Shown here: piece after piece, positions 7,956 to 14,734 of the stretch
Layout: each line of letters opens with the position of its first letter
How positions within the stretch are numbered: position 1 is the first letter of the stretch
Origin: a virus
IMG/VR virus record: IMGVR_UViG_3300047678_000444
Coordinates: 1-23,876 of that record
Direction: 5' to 3' (one strand)
DNA: 23,876 nucleotides
Position numbers and translations under genes: made by a program
The notes under the pieces: model-generated
The model's input: the letters and a program-made list of their open reading frames with translations, nothing else
Databases searched by the model: none
What the model was told of the DNA's origin: nothing

Positions 7956-8258
7956 GTGAAAATCGAATTCGTGCAGACGGCCAAAGGCCGCGACTTCAAG
8001 GTCGGCGACATCGTCGAGTTCAAGGGCATGGTCGAGGAAGGCTACGCGCAGAAGTACATCGCGCGCGGCTGGGCCAGGCTGGTCGACGCCGCTGCTGCGA
8101 AGGCTGACATGATCGACCAGATCGAGAGCAAGCCTCCGGAGGAGAGCGGCGACCAGGCTCCCAATGAGTCCAAGGCGGACGAGGCGAGTGCCGGGGATGA
8201 CGAGGTTGCGAAGATCAAGGCCGCGGTGCGGGCCAAGAAGGACGCAGGCAAGTCCTGA
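7956..8258 (+). CDS. Small acidic-tailed phage protein of unknown function
   Basis: This 100-residue protein has a compact N-terminal part (residues 1-45: KIEFVQTAKGRDFKVGDIVEF then YAQKYIARGWARLVD) that reads like a small SH3-like or beta-barrel fold, followed by a charged, low-complexity tail rich in Ala, Glu, Lys and Asp ending in a short basic helix. Similar small genes are often found just after capsid genes in siphophages, with no proven role. The GTG start at 7956 is supported by GGAG at 7944-7947 with 8-base spacing; the ATG at 7948 stops after three codons. Function not assigned. Confidence 0.65.
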   Translation: MKIEFVQTAKGRDFKVGDIVEFKGMVEEGYAQKYIARGWARLVDAAAAKADMIDQIESKPPEESGDQAPNESKADEASAGDDEVAKIKAAVRAKKDAGKS

Positions 8259-8303
8259 TTTCGCCTGACCACGACGACCGCCACGACCTGGCCCGGCGCA
8301 GAC

Positions 8304-8843
8304 ATGATCGATCCCTCCGCAACCATCCATCGGCTCGCCCTCGTCGAGGGCGCCACGATTGGTCCGCGCACGCGGGTCTGGCAGTTCGCCAGCGTGATCC
8401 GCGGCGCGCGGCTGGGCGCGGATTGCAACGTGGCGAGCGGCGCGACGCTCGACGGTCCCGTGTTCGGCGACCGCTGCATCATCTCGCAGGGCGTCGCCAT
8501 GGGGCCCGGTTTTAAGATCGGCGATGACGTCTTCATCGGTCCGAACGTGACGGTCTGCAACGATCGCTGGCCGCGAACCTATAAGAGCGGTTTCGATCTC
8601 GCCAAGCTGCAGTCCGGATTTGTCACGGTCAGGATCTGCAACTGGGCCAGCATCGGCGCCAATGCCGTCATCCTGCCCGGCGTCGTCATCGGCAAGCGCG
8701 CGATGGTCGCCGCCGGCGCCGTCGTCGATCGCGACGTTCCCGGCGATCATTTGTTCAAGCGCGACGGCTCGGTGCAGCCGATCTCGCTGCGCGTCGAGCG
8801 CCATGCTGCGCGCTGCAGGATGCGGGAGGCGATCCGATGTTGA
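8304..8843 (+). CDS. Left-handed beta-helix (hexapeptide) acyltransferase
   Basis: This 179-residue protein is built of hexapeptide repeats ([LIV]-G-x4): ATIGPRTRVW, ARLGADCNVAS, PVFGDRCIIS, FKIGDDVFIG, ASIGANAVIL, VVIGKRAMVA, ending with GAVVDRDVPGDH, a signature of WbpD/WlbB-type sugar N-acetyltransferases and related enzymes. These work as trimers and move an acetyl or other acyl group from CoA to an amino sugar on a nucleotide. The length is close to the family norm, and the fold appears complete with the inserted loop NDRWPRTYKSG. It is the first gene of an accessory set embedded among head genes and precedes a glycosyltransferase with a 7-base overlap. The substrate is unknown. A weak ribosome binding site upstream leaves the exact start slightly uncertain. 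Confidence 0.88.
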   Translation: MIDPSATIHRLALVEGATIGPRTRVWQFASVIRGARLGADCNVASGATLDGPVFGDRCIISQGVAMGPGFKIGDDVFIGPNVTVCNDRWPRTYKSGFDLAKLQSGFVTVRICNWASIGANAVILPGVVIGKRAMVAAGAVVDRDVPGDHLFKRDGSVQPISLRVERHAARCRMREAIRC

Positions 8844-9451
8844 CGGTCGCAACCCTGCTCTGGGACGCGAACGACGCCTCGCTGCCGTTCTCGCGCTGCT
8901 ATGACGAGTCCTGGGTCACCAAGCTGCACGACGGTTTCGATCGGCATTTGCGCCAGCCGTTTCGCTTCGTGCTGTTCACGGATCGCGCGCGACGGCTGCC
9001 GGCGCACATCGAACAGGTTCGCCTGAAGGCCGACAGGCCCGACTATTCAAACTGCATCGAGCCCTACCGGTTCGGCGTCGCCATGATCCTGGTCGGGCTC
9101 GACACCATCGTCACCGGCAACATCGATCATCTCGCCGACTACTGCCTGACCGCCGACACCATCGCGCTGCCGCGCGATCCCTATGCGCCGCAGCGCGCCT
9201 GCAATGGCGTCGCGCTGGTCCCGGAAGGCCATCAGGGCGTCTGGCGCAATTGGCGCGGCGAGAACGACATGGAGTGGATGCGCCGGCAGGATCACGTCTT
9301 TATCGACGATCTCTTCCCGGGTCATGTCGTGTCCTACAAGGGCAGCGCCCGGGATCGCGGCCTCGGCGACGCACGCATCGTCTATTTCCACGGCCAGGAA
9401 AAGCCGCACCAGCTGCCGCATGTGCCGTGGATCGAGGAGAACTGGGTCTGA
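8837..9451 (+). CDS. Glycosyltransferase-like protein (GT-A type, phage cargo)
   Basis: This 204-residue protein resembles small nucleotide-sugar transferases. It begins with a beta strand VATLLWDAND, has FRFVLFTDR (residues 42-50), then the sugar-nucleotide/metal region MILVGLDTIVTGNIDHL (83-99), and ends with the block YFHGQEKPHQLPHVPWIEENW. In typical GT8-like enzymes the metal site is DxD, written as DLDT; here it is GLDT (G87, D89), so the first Asp is absent. It may still bind metal through other residues, or may be weak. A strong GGGAGG at 8824-8829 precedes ATG 8837, and the start overlaps the acyltransferase. Probable role: adding a sugar to a virion or host-surface acceptor; target unknown. 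Confidence 0.7.
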   Translation: MLTVATLLWDANDASLPFSRCYDESWVTKLHDGFDRHLRQPFRFVLFTDRARRLPAHIEQVRLKADRPDYSNCIEPYRFGVAMILVGLDTIVTGNIDHLADYCLTADTIALPRDPYAPQRACNGVALVPEGHQGVWRNWRGENDMEWMRRQDHVFIDDLFPGHVVSYKGSARDRGLGDARIVYFHGQEKPHQLPHVPWIEENWV

Positions 9452-9711
9452 TGTGTGGTCATCAAAATTTTTCAGCCAAGGTTGCAGTCGCGCGCCTAGA
9501 AGACACGCGGCAGTTTATGGCTGAGATCAAGATATGCTGCGCAGATTGCGAACAGCCCTTTCAGTTTCTCGGACTTGAGCCGGGAATTGATCTGCAGGGT
9601 GCGCGGGTCTCCATCGATGGTCTCGAGGCAAACATCGCTATCAGTCCTGTTGGCGCGAAGCCGAATCCGCTGCAGCGGATGGCGGTCAATATCACTCGTT
9701 TCGATAGCTGA
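9451..9711 (+). CDS. Small zinc-ribbon-like protein in the sugar cassette
   Basis: This 86-residue protein opens with MCGHQNF and has KICCADCEQPF at residues 27-37; C2, H4, C30 and C33 could hold one zinc ion. The rest is a small beta-rich domain (FLGLEPGIDL, ARVSIDGLEANIAISP). I recall similar short proteins next to transferase-like genes in other phages, but know no function. The ATG at 9451 shares a base with the preceding stop (TGATG). Its GC content is about 54 percent by hand count over 120 bases, against 63-72 percent in flanking segments, and it uses codons such as AAA, TTT and CTA that the neighbours avoid, suggesting a separate origin. Confidence 0.7.
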   Translation: MCGHQNFSAKVAVARLEDTRQFMAEIKICCADCEQPFQFLGLEPGIDLQGARVSIDGLEANIAISPVGAKPNPLQRMAVNITRFDS

Positions 9712-9713
9712 TC

Positions 9714-10385
9714 ATGAATGCCCAGCCCGACAGCCGGGAATTCGAATACTGGACGCCGGAGCCGATCTTCTCCGGCGAGACGGTGTTCTGCCTGGCCTCG
9801 GGCCCGTCGCTGACGGCTGAGATCGCCGAACGCATCCGCGGCCGTCGCACGATCGTGGTCAACAGCTCGTGCCGGCTCGCGCCGTGGGCCGACGTGCTCT
9901 ACTTCACCGACTCGAGCTGGTACGAGGCGCGGCGCGAGCTGGTCGCCGCCTGGCCCGGCTTGGTGGTGTCGATGTCGCGGATCGCCAAGCGCGAGCTGCC
10001 CGACAAGGTCAGGCGGATCGAGGGCATCGGCGATCCCAGCGCCATGATCCCGGGCCAATTCCCGCGGCCAGGGGCGCCCGTGGTGCGTCAGGGCCGCACC
10101 AGCGGCCACACGGCGGTCAGCCTGGCGCTCGCGCTCGGCGCCGCCAGGATCGTGCTGGTGGGCTATGACATGCGCGTCGTCGACGGCCGCGAGCATCATC
10201 ATCAGGAGTATTCCGGGCCGCGCGACCTCGACCAGTATGCCCGCGACTTCGTCCCTGCATTCAAAGGCTGGCATGCCGACGCGCGCGAGCTCGGCGTCGA
10301 GATCCTCAACGCGACGCCGGGCTCGGCGCTCACAGAGTTTCCATTCATTCCGCTCGACGAGGCCCTGGCGTGCGCAGCGTCCTGA
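9714..10385 (+). CDS. DUF115 / GT42-like putative sugar-processing protein
   Basis: This 223-residue protein has the layout of the DUF115/MAF_flag10 and sialyltransferase-like Rossmann group: an N-terminal glycine loop VFCLASGPSL (residues 24-33), RTIVVNSSCRLAPWADVLYFTD (45-66), and the second nucleotide-binding block RTSGHTAVSLALALGAARIVLVGYDM (128-153). Relatives include enzymes that use CMP-linked or related nonulosonic sugars, as in flagellin modification, as well as many uncharacterised phage proteins. It is the last gene of the cassette that also holds an acyltransferase and a transferase-like gene, so a role in glycan transfer or recognition is reasonable. A His-rich loop (REHHHQEY) follows the second block. 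Its end overlaps the connector gene by 16 bases. Confidence 0.7.
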   Translation: MNAQPDSREFEYWTPEPIFSGETVFCLASGPSLTAEIAERIRGRRTIVVNSSCRLAPWADVLYFTDSSWYEARRELVAAWPGLVVSMSRIAKRELPDKVRRIEGIGDPSAMIPGQFPRPGAPVVRQGRTSGHTAVSLALALGAARIVLVGYDMRVVDGREHHHQEYSGPRDLDQYARDFVPAFKGWHADARELGVEILNATPGSALTEFPFIPLDEALACAAS

Positions 10386-11014
10386 CCGTCACCGTCGCCA
10401 ATAGCGACACCATGCTGACCACCTTGAACAGGGTGAAGCTCGAGCTCGACATCACCGGCGCTGACACCCAGCGCGACATGCTGCTCAACCTCAAGATCCT
10501 GGAGGCCAGCGACGACATCGAGGCCGCGCTCTGCTTCACGGTGCGCCGCGAGACCGTGCAGGAGACGTTCTGGCACGAGGTGAGCGATTACGCGCCGGAA
10601 TATCTGGTGCTGGACCGCACGCCGGTCGCGACGATCACCAGCGTCATCGTCGACGACGTTCCGGCCGATGCCTCGCGCTACCGGCTCGATGCCGCCACCG
10701 GTCAGCTCTATGCGCTCGACCCGGCCGGGCATCCCGGCCGCTGGCTGTTCTGGAAGAGCATCGTCGTCGCCTATGCCGGCGGCTACATTCTTCCCAGCGA
10801 AACCGGCCACAACTTGCCGGCCGGCATCGAGGGCGCCTGCGTCGAGCTGATGTCGGACTACTGGGCCGCCAAGGGCCGCGACCCCAGCGTCCGCTCCGAG
10901 GAGGTCATCGGCGTCGGCACGGTCCAGTACTGGGTCGGCACCGTGGGCGATCCCGGCGAGCTGCCGCCGCGCGTGGTGATGAAGCTGGCGCCGTTTCGGC
11001 GCGCGGTGGTCTGA
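10370..11014 (+). CDS. Head-tail connector protein (gp6-like)
   Basis: This 214-residue protein would form the adaptor ring under the portal. The N-terminal helical part (residues 15-65: NRVKLELDI, QRDMLLNLKILEASDDIEAAL) is typical of HK97 gp6-like connectors, followed by the beta segment LDRTPVATITSVIVDDVP and the motif IVVAYAGGYILP, where phage connectors commonly show V.Y.AGY..P. A late helix (GACVELMSDYWAAK) completes the fold. The GTG start at 10370 is supported by GAGG at 10359-10362 with 7-base spacing; an ATG at 10412 would cut the first 14 residues. It marks the return to virion genes after the sugar cassette. Confidence 0.85.
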   Translation: MRSVLTVTVANSDTMLTTLNRVKLELDITGADTQRDMLLNLKILEASDDIEAALCFTVRRETVQETFWHEVSDYAPEYLVLDRTPVATITSVIVDDVPADASRYRLDAATGQLYALDPAGHPGRWLFWKSIVVAYAGGYILPSETGHNLPAGIEGACVELMSDYWAAKGRDPSVRSEEVIGVGTVQYWVGTVGDPGELPPRVVMKLAPFRRAVV

Positions 11015-11016
11015 CC

Positions 11017-11415
11017 GTGACACCCGACCAGGCCATCACGATGCTCGATCGGCATCTCGCCAAGCATGGCGAGACCGTCGTCATCAGGCGCATCAGCGGC
11101 ACGGCGCCGTCGACGTCGAATGCCGACGTCACCTGCCGCGCCAAGGTCACGGCGGCCGGCACCGAGCCCCTGCCAGGGCCAGGCGGCGTGGTGGTACGGC
11201 TCTGGGACATCATCATCTCGCCGACGCAGATTCGCGCGGCGGCATGGCCTGGCGCCAGCGCGCCGGCGGTGCCGCCGGCCGGCTTCGACCAGGCGATCCC
11301 GCGCGCCATGACCGACAGGATCGAGGTGCGCGGGCAGTGGATCGCGATCACCTTCGTCGATCCGGTTCTCGTTGCCAACAAATGGGTCCGCGCCAACATC
11401 AAGGCCAAGGGATAA
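11017..11415 (+). CDS. Head-closure / head-tail joining protein (probable)
   Basis: This 132-residue protein fills the slot of head-closure (stopper) proteins between the connector and the gp10-like gene. It is mostly beta (ETVVIRRISG, GGVVVRLWDIIISPTQIR, RIEVRGQWIAITFVDPVLVANKWVRANIKAKG), which fits the small beta-barrel of head-closure proteins, and the closing segment about a measured quantity and 'WVRANIKAKG' resembles others of this class. It starts at GTG 11017, two bases after the previous stop. The call depends on position and size more than on a strong motif. Confidence 0.6.
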   Translation: MTPDQAITMLDRHLAKHGETVVIRRISGTAPSTSNADVTCRAKVTAAGTEPLPGPGGVVVRLWDIIISPTQIRAAAWPGASAPAVPPAGFDQAIPRAMTDRIEVRGQWIAITFVDPVLVANKWVRANIKAKG

Positions 11416-11419
11416 GCCG

Positions 11420-12025
11420 ATGCTCTCCGGCGCGATCGAACCCATCGACCTCGACATCCAGGCCATCATCGACGAGGAGCTGTCACCGGCTGCCCGCAGC
11501 CGCGTGCTGGCGCAGGCGGCGCGCGAGGAGCTGGCGCGCGTCAAAGACATCAACGCCCGCGCGCTCGGCGCGACGCCCGTGCACACCACGACGGTCGACG
11601 GCGTCGCCGGCGCCTCCGAAGATCGCGTCAGGCCAGATGGCACCATCGTCTACGAGTTCGATCTGCAGACCGGGCTGTTCGGCTGGATTGCGGCCGAGCT
11701 AGCAGCCTTCGCGCCGGTCAAGTCCGGCCGCTTCCTGCACTCGTTCCTGTTCTTCGTCGACGGTGTCCTGGCCGAGCTGTCCGACGCGATACCTGAGGGC
11801 GACGAATACGTGTTCATGTCCTCAGTCGCCTATGCCGGCAAGATCGAGGGCGAGAACCGCGCGCCGGAATCCGAGCAGGCGCCGAACGGCGTGTTCGAGG
11901 CGGTTGCAGCACTGGCGGGCCAGCAGTTTCCCGGCGCCAACATCAGCTTCGGCTACCGTGCGCCGTTCCACGCGGCCGCGTCCGGCCAGGCCGATACGCC
12001 GGCCATCACCATCCGCCGGGGTTGA
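11420..12025 (+). CDS. Neck protein, HK97 gp10-like (probable)
   Basis: This 201-residue protein occupies the gp10 position between head closure and tail terminator. The diagnostic stretch is APVKSGRFLHSFLFFVDGV (from about residue 97), matching the 'aP..tG.L..S' pattern of HK97 gp10-type proteins. An N-terminal helix rich in Ala and Arg (AARSRVLAQAAREELARVKDINARALG) precedes it. It is longer than many gp10 proteins, with an extra middle loop (EDRVRPDGTIVYEFDL). I chose ATG 11420, five bases after the previous stop, over an in-frame ATG at 11372 that lies inside the previous gene. Confidence 0.6.
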   Translation: MLSGAIEPIDLDIQAIIDEELSPAARSRVLAQAAREELARVKDINARALGATPVHTTTVDGVAGASEDRVRPDGTIVYEFDLQTGLFGWIAAELAAFAPVKSGRFLHSFLFFVDGVLAELSDAIPEGDEYVFMSSVAYAGKIEGENRAPESEQAPNGVFEAVAALAGQQFPGANISFGYRAPFHAAASGQADTPAITIRRG

Positions 12026-12026
12026 G

Positions 12027-12437
12027 ATGGCGAGCGGCGCGCTGATGACGGCCGTTGCCAACAGGCTCGCGGCCAATTGGACCGCAACGCCGATCGTGGC
12101 CGATGACACCACGGGCCTCGGTCCGGCCGGCGGGCCGCCGTATGTGACGGTGCAATATCCGGTGGCGCGCGAGGATCAGATCACGATCGGCGCGCCCGGC
12201 AACAACGTCTTCCGTGAATCCGGCGCCTTCCGCCTGGTGCTGGTGTCGCCGACGGGGCAGGGCACGACCCAGCCGATCGCGCTGATGGACCAGTTGCGGG
12301 CGCTGTTTCGCGGCAAGCAATTCGACCACGTCACGACCTACGCGCCAAGCCCGGGCGTGATCGACACCTCGAACTATCAGGCCGGCACCTTCGTGGTGTC
12401 GTCGTCCGTGCCCTACTACATCGATCTTTTCGCCTAA
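12027..12437 (+). CDS. Tail terminator protein (DUF4128-like)
   Basis: This 136-residue protein would cap the tail tube and join it to the head. Its sequence pattern, helix ALMTAVANRLAANW, then PYVTVQYPVAREDQITIGAPGNNVFRESGAFRLVLVSPTGQG, helix MDQLRALFRGKQF and the beta end YQAGTFVVSSSVPYYIDLF, follows the tail-terminator fold (DUF4128 in many alphaproteobacterial prophages). The position immediately before the tail tube gene agrees. It starts at ATG 12027, one base after the preceding stop. Confidence 0.75.
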   Translation: MASGALMTAVANRLAANWTATPIVADDTTGLGPAGGPPYVTVQYPVAREDQITIGAPGNNVFRESGAFRLVLVSPTGQGTTQPIALMDQLRALFRGKQFDHVTTYAPSPGVIDTSNYQAGTFVVSSSVPYYIDLFA

Positions 12438-12449
12438 GGAGAGCCTGAT

Positions 12450-13928
12450 ATGGCCGATCTGCAAAGCACGAACCGCGTCGCTCTGGCCAAGGTCCGTGAG
12501 GCGACCTTTGGCGTCACACCGGCGAGCCCCGTCTTCAAGGCAATCCGCCAGACCTCGTCGGGGCTGAACGCCAATCCGAAGACGGTCATCAGCTCGGAAA
12601 TCCGCAGCGACCGCCAGGTCACGGATCTCATCCTGGTCGGCCAGGAAGCCGGCGGCCCGGTGGGCGGCGAGCTCGCCTTCGCCGTGGCCGATGACGACCT
12701 CGAGGAGGCCGTGCAAGGCACGTGGTCCAACAATCCCTCGATCACGGTCATCACTTCCGACACCGAGATCTCCGATCTCACCACCACGACCGCCACCGTC
12801 GCGTCGGGCGGCGCAGCGTTCAAGACCGGTATGCTGACGCTGATGTCGGGCTTCACGACAGCGGCCAACAACAAGCTGGCGCGGGTGTCGTCCTCATCAG
12901 GAACGACCATCGTCTATCCGTCCTCGACCTTCTCGGCGGACGCCGTCATTCCGGTCGGCGCCACTATCCGCCAGGTCGGTTTCGAGGGGGCAACCGCGGA
13001 CCTGGTCGCGACGACGTCGGGCGGCAATGCCCTGACGTCGACAGTGCTCGACTTCACCACGCTCGGCCTGGCCGCCGGCAAATGGGTCAAGATCGGCGAC
13101 GGCGATACCGGATCGAAGAGCTTCGCGACGTCAGCCAATAACGGCTTCTGCCGCGTCTCGGCCGTGGCGACGAACCGGCTGTCCTTCGATCGCGTGCCGA
13201 CCGGCTGGGCGGGCGACACCGGCACGGGGATCGCGCTGCGCGTCTTCACCGGCGACGTCCTGACCAATGCCTCTACCAAGCGCTCCAACAGCATCGAGCG
13301 GCAATACCTTGATCACTCGCCGGTGACCTATGAGTATTTGGTTGGCATGACGCTCAACACCCTGCAGGTCGAGGCCAAGCAGGAGGCGATCGCGACCTAC
13401 ACCAGGTCCTACATCGGCAAGAGCGCCTCGACCACAAACAGCCGCGTGTCCGGCGCGACCGATCAGGCGGCCCCGACCTTTGCGGTGCTCAACACGTCGG
13501 CCAATGTCGGCCGCATCGGCTTCGACGGTTCGACCATCACGGGGCCGAATTTCGTGATGGGTGCGACGATCAACATCAACAACAATCTGCGCGCCCAGAT
13601 GGCGGTCGGCTCGCTCGGCGCCGTCGGCACCGGCAACGGCGAGTTCACGGTCACCGGGACCCTCGAGACCTACTTCGGCGACAAGTCGGTCTATGACAAG
13701 ATCGTCAACAACACGCTGACCTCGTTCGATATGCGTCTCGGCCGCGCCGATGGCAATCGCGAGACGCTGCTGTTCGACTTGCCCTCGATCAAGCTCGGAA
13801 GCGGCGCGCCGCAGGTCGGCGGTAAGAACCAGGATGTCACGATCTCGGCGGGCTTCACTGCGTTCCGCGATGCGACCTTGCTCTACACCGTCAGCATCGG
13901 CCGCTTCTGGTACCTGCCGACGTCGTGA
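12450..13928 (+). CDS. Major tail tube protein, enlarged
   Basis: This 492-residue protein would stack in rings to form the tail tube. N-terminal residues 1-95 (NRVALAKVREATFGVTPA, SSEIRSDRQVTDLILVGQEAGGPVGGELAF) and the C-terminal third (YEYLVGMTLNTLQVEA, DGSTITGPNFVMGATININNNLRA, KNQDVTISAGFTAFRD) match the Phage_tube_2-type tail tube. Between them lies an insertion of two related beta units (about residues 113-176 and 195-267), each with a G-x-W/L-x-K-I-like strand followed by AANNxxxRVS. These would face outward and make the protein longer than many tube proteins. A strong AAGGAG (12437-12442) precedes ATG 12450, consistent with high expression. Confidence 0.88.
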   Translation: MADLQSTNRVALAKVREATFGVTPASPVFKAIRQTSSGLNANPKTVISSEIRSDRQVTDLILVGQEAGGPVGGELAFAVADDDLEEAVQGTWSNNPSITVITSDTEISDLTTTTATVASGGAAFKTGMLTLMSGFTTAANNKLARVSSSSGTTIVYPSSTFSADAVIPVGATIRQVGFEGATADLVATTSGGNALTSTVLDFTTLGLAAGKWVKIGDGDTGSKSFATSANNGFCRVSAVATNRLSFDRVPTGWAGDTGTGIALRVFTGDVLTNASTKRSNSIERQYLDHSPVTYEYLVGMTLNTLQVEAKQEAIATYTRSYIGKSASTTNSRVSGATDQAAPTFAVLNTSANVGRIGFDGSTITGPNFVMGATININNNLRAQMAVGSLGAVGTGNGEFTVTGTLETYFGDKSVYDKIVNNTLTSFDMRLGRADGNRETLLFDLPSIKLGSGAPQVGGKNQDVTISAGFTAFRDATLLYTVSIGRFWYLPTS

Positions 13929-13933
13929 GATGG

Positions 13934-13956
13934 ATGGCCGGGTCAAGCCCGGCCAT
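13934..13956. repeat. Host-type palindromic repeat (REP-like)
   Basis: In the 63-base gap between tail tube and chaperone genes, ATGGCCGGG (13934-13942) and CCCGGCCAT (13948-13956) form a perfect 9-bp inverted repeat around TCAAG. This sequence type is scattered between genes in Bradyrhizobium-like genomes, from memory. Transcribed, it forms a stable hairpin between a highly expressed gene and a low-expression gene and could set the 3' end of the tube message. Confidence 0.7.
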
Positions 13957-13991
13957 GACGGCAGAGACACAACTCACAACAAGGACATCTC

Positions 13992-14399
13992 ATGAAACTC
14001 TCCGACATCGCCGTCAATCCAGTCCTGATCGAACAGGGCGACTGGGTCGACAATCTGCCGGACATGCCGGGCGTGCGCATCAAGGCGCGCGGCCTGGGCA
14101 ACGCGGATTATCGCAAGCTCGAGGCGAGGCTGATCCGCGAGATCCCGCGGGCGCGCCGGCTTGAGGGCCTGGCTCCGACGGACCAGGACAGGATCCTGGG
14201 CCGGCTTTTGCTGGAGACCGTGGTGCTCGACGTGGAGGGCCTGGAGGATGACAGCGGTCCGGTGACCTATTCGCGCCAGCTCGGGGAGCAGCTGCTGCTC
14301 GATCCGGAATTCCAGCGTTTTCGCGCCGCCGCGGCGACGGCCGCCGATATCGTGGCGCAGCGGCAGAAGGCCGAGACCGGAGCCGACGTAAAAAACTGA
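13992..14399 (+). CDS. Tail assembly chaperone, first frame (lambda G-like)
   Basis: This 135-residue protein is encoded between the tube and tape measure genes, the slot of the tail assembly chaperone. It begins with DIAVNPVLIEQGDWVDNLPDMPGVRIKARGLGN, a typical start for these proteins, followed by helices (ADYRKLEARLIREIPRARR, DQDRILGRLLLETVVLD, QLLLDPEFQRFRAAAATAADIVA). The chaperone coats the tape measure during assembly. AAGGA upstream of ATG 13992 is a good ribosome binding site. The gene ends GTA AAA AAC TGA: the stop follows a classic slippery heptamer, so some ribosomes should continue in the -1 frame and make a longer fusion. Confidence 0.85.
   Translation: MKLSDIAVNPVLIEQGDWVDNLPDMPGVRIKARGLGNADYRKLEARLIREIPRARRLEGLAPTDQDRILGRLLLETVVLDVEGLEDDSGPVTYSRQLGEQLLLDPEFQRFRAAAATAADIVAQRQKAETGADVKN
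14390..14396 (+). promoter_or_regulatory. -1 ribosomal frameshift site (A AAA AAC)
   Basis: The heptamer A AAA AAC lies in the correct phase (codons GTA AAA AAC) and is followed at once by the zero-frame stop TGA. Slipping back one base puts ribosomes in a frame open from 14396 to the TGA at 14732-14734. A GGAG (14379-14382), seven bases upstream, may act as an internal stimulator as in dnaX; a short CTGC/GCAG stem 12 bases downstream is possible but weak. Confidence 0.85.
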
Positions 14400-14734
14400 C
14401 CGAGGCCCTGCTGTGGCAGCTGCAGTGGGGTGACAGTTTCGCGGGCATCGTGTCGGCGGCCGAGGCCGCCGGGGTGCCGCTGGAGCAGCTGCCCTGCGTC
14501 GTCACCCGCGTCGATCCGCTGCCGCATCTGTTGTTCGAATGGCAGGCGTTCGGCGAGCTCCGGACCGACCGCCCCGTGGGCATCGAGGCCGGCGCCATTC
14601 CATGGTCCTCGATTCACGCTTACGCCCTGCGCCATGCCGTCGACGGCGAAGAGTTCGACCGGTTTGTCCAGCTGATCCGCGCGCTCGATGCTGCCGAGCG
14701 CGCAGCTTCCAGGAAGCAAGATGCCCAGTCTTGA
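14396..14734 (+). CDS. Tail chaperone fusion part (lambda T-like, via -1 frameshift)
   Basis: After frameshifting, 112 residues are added, beginning LTEALLWQLQWGDSF and including EAAGVPLEQLPCVVTRVDPLPHLLFEWQAFGEL and WSSIHAYALRHAVDGEEFDRFVQLIRAL. The fusion would be 247 residues. In lambda, protein G and fusion GT are both required, and the T part binds tail subunits while G binds the tape measure. I see no well-placed start within this frame: the GTG at 14450 has no nearby ribosome binding site, which supports expression by frameshifting. Its end overlaps the tape measure start by 14 bases. Confidence 0.8.
   Translation: MTEALLWQLQWGDSFAGIVSAAEAAGVPLEQLPCVVTRVDPLPHLLFEWQAFGELRTDRPVGIEAGAIPWSSIHAYALRHAVDGEEFDRFVQLIRALDAAERAASRKQDAQS

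Noticed and set aside
14379-14734. Sequencing error as the cause of the chaperone frame change
   Set aside because: The break coincides exactly with an in-phase A AAA AAC heptamer followed by the stop, in the gene pair where frameshifting is the rule.
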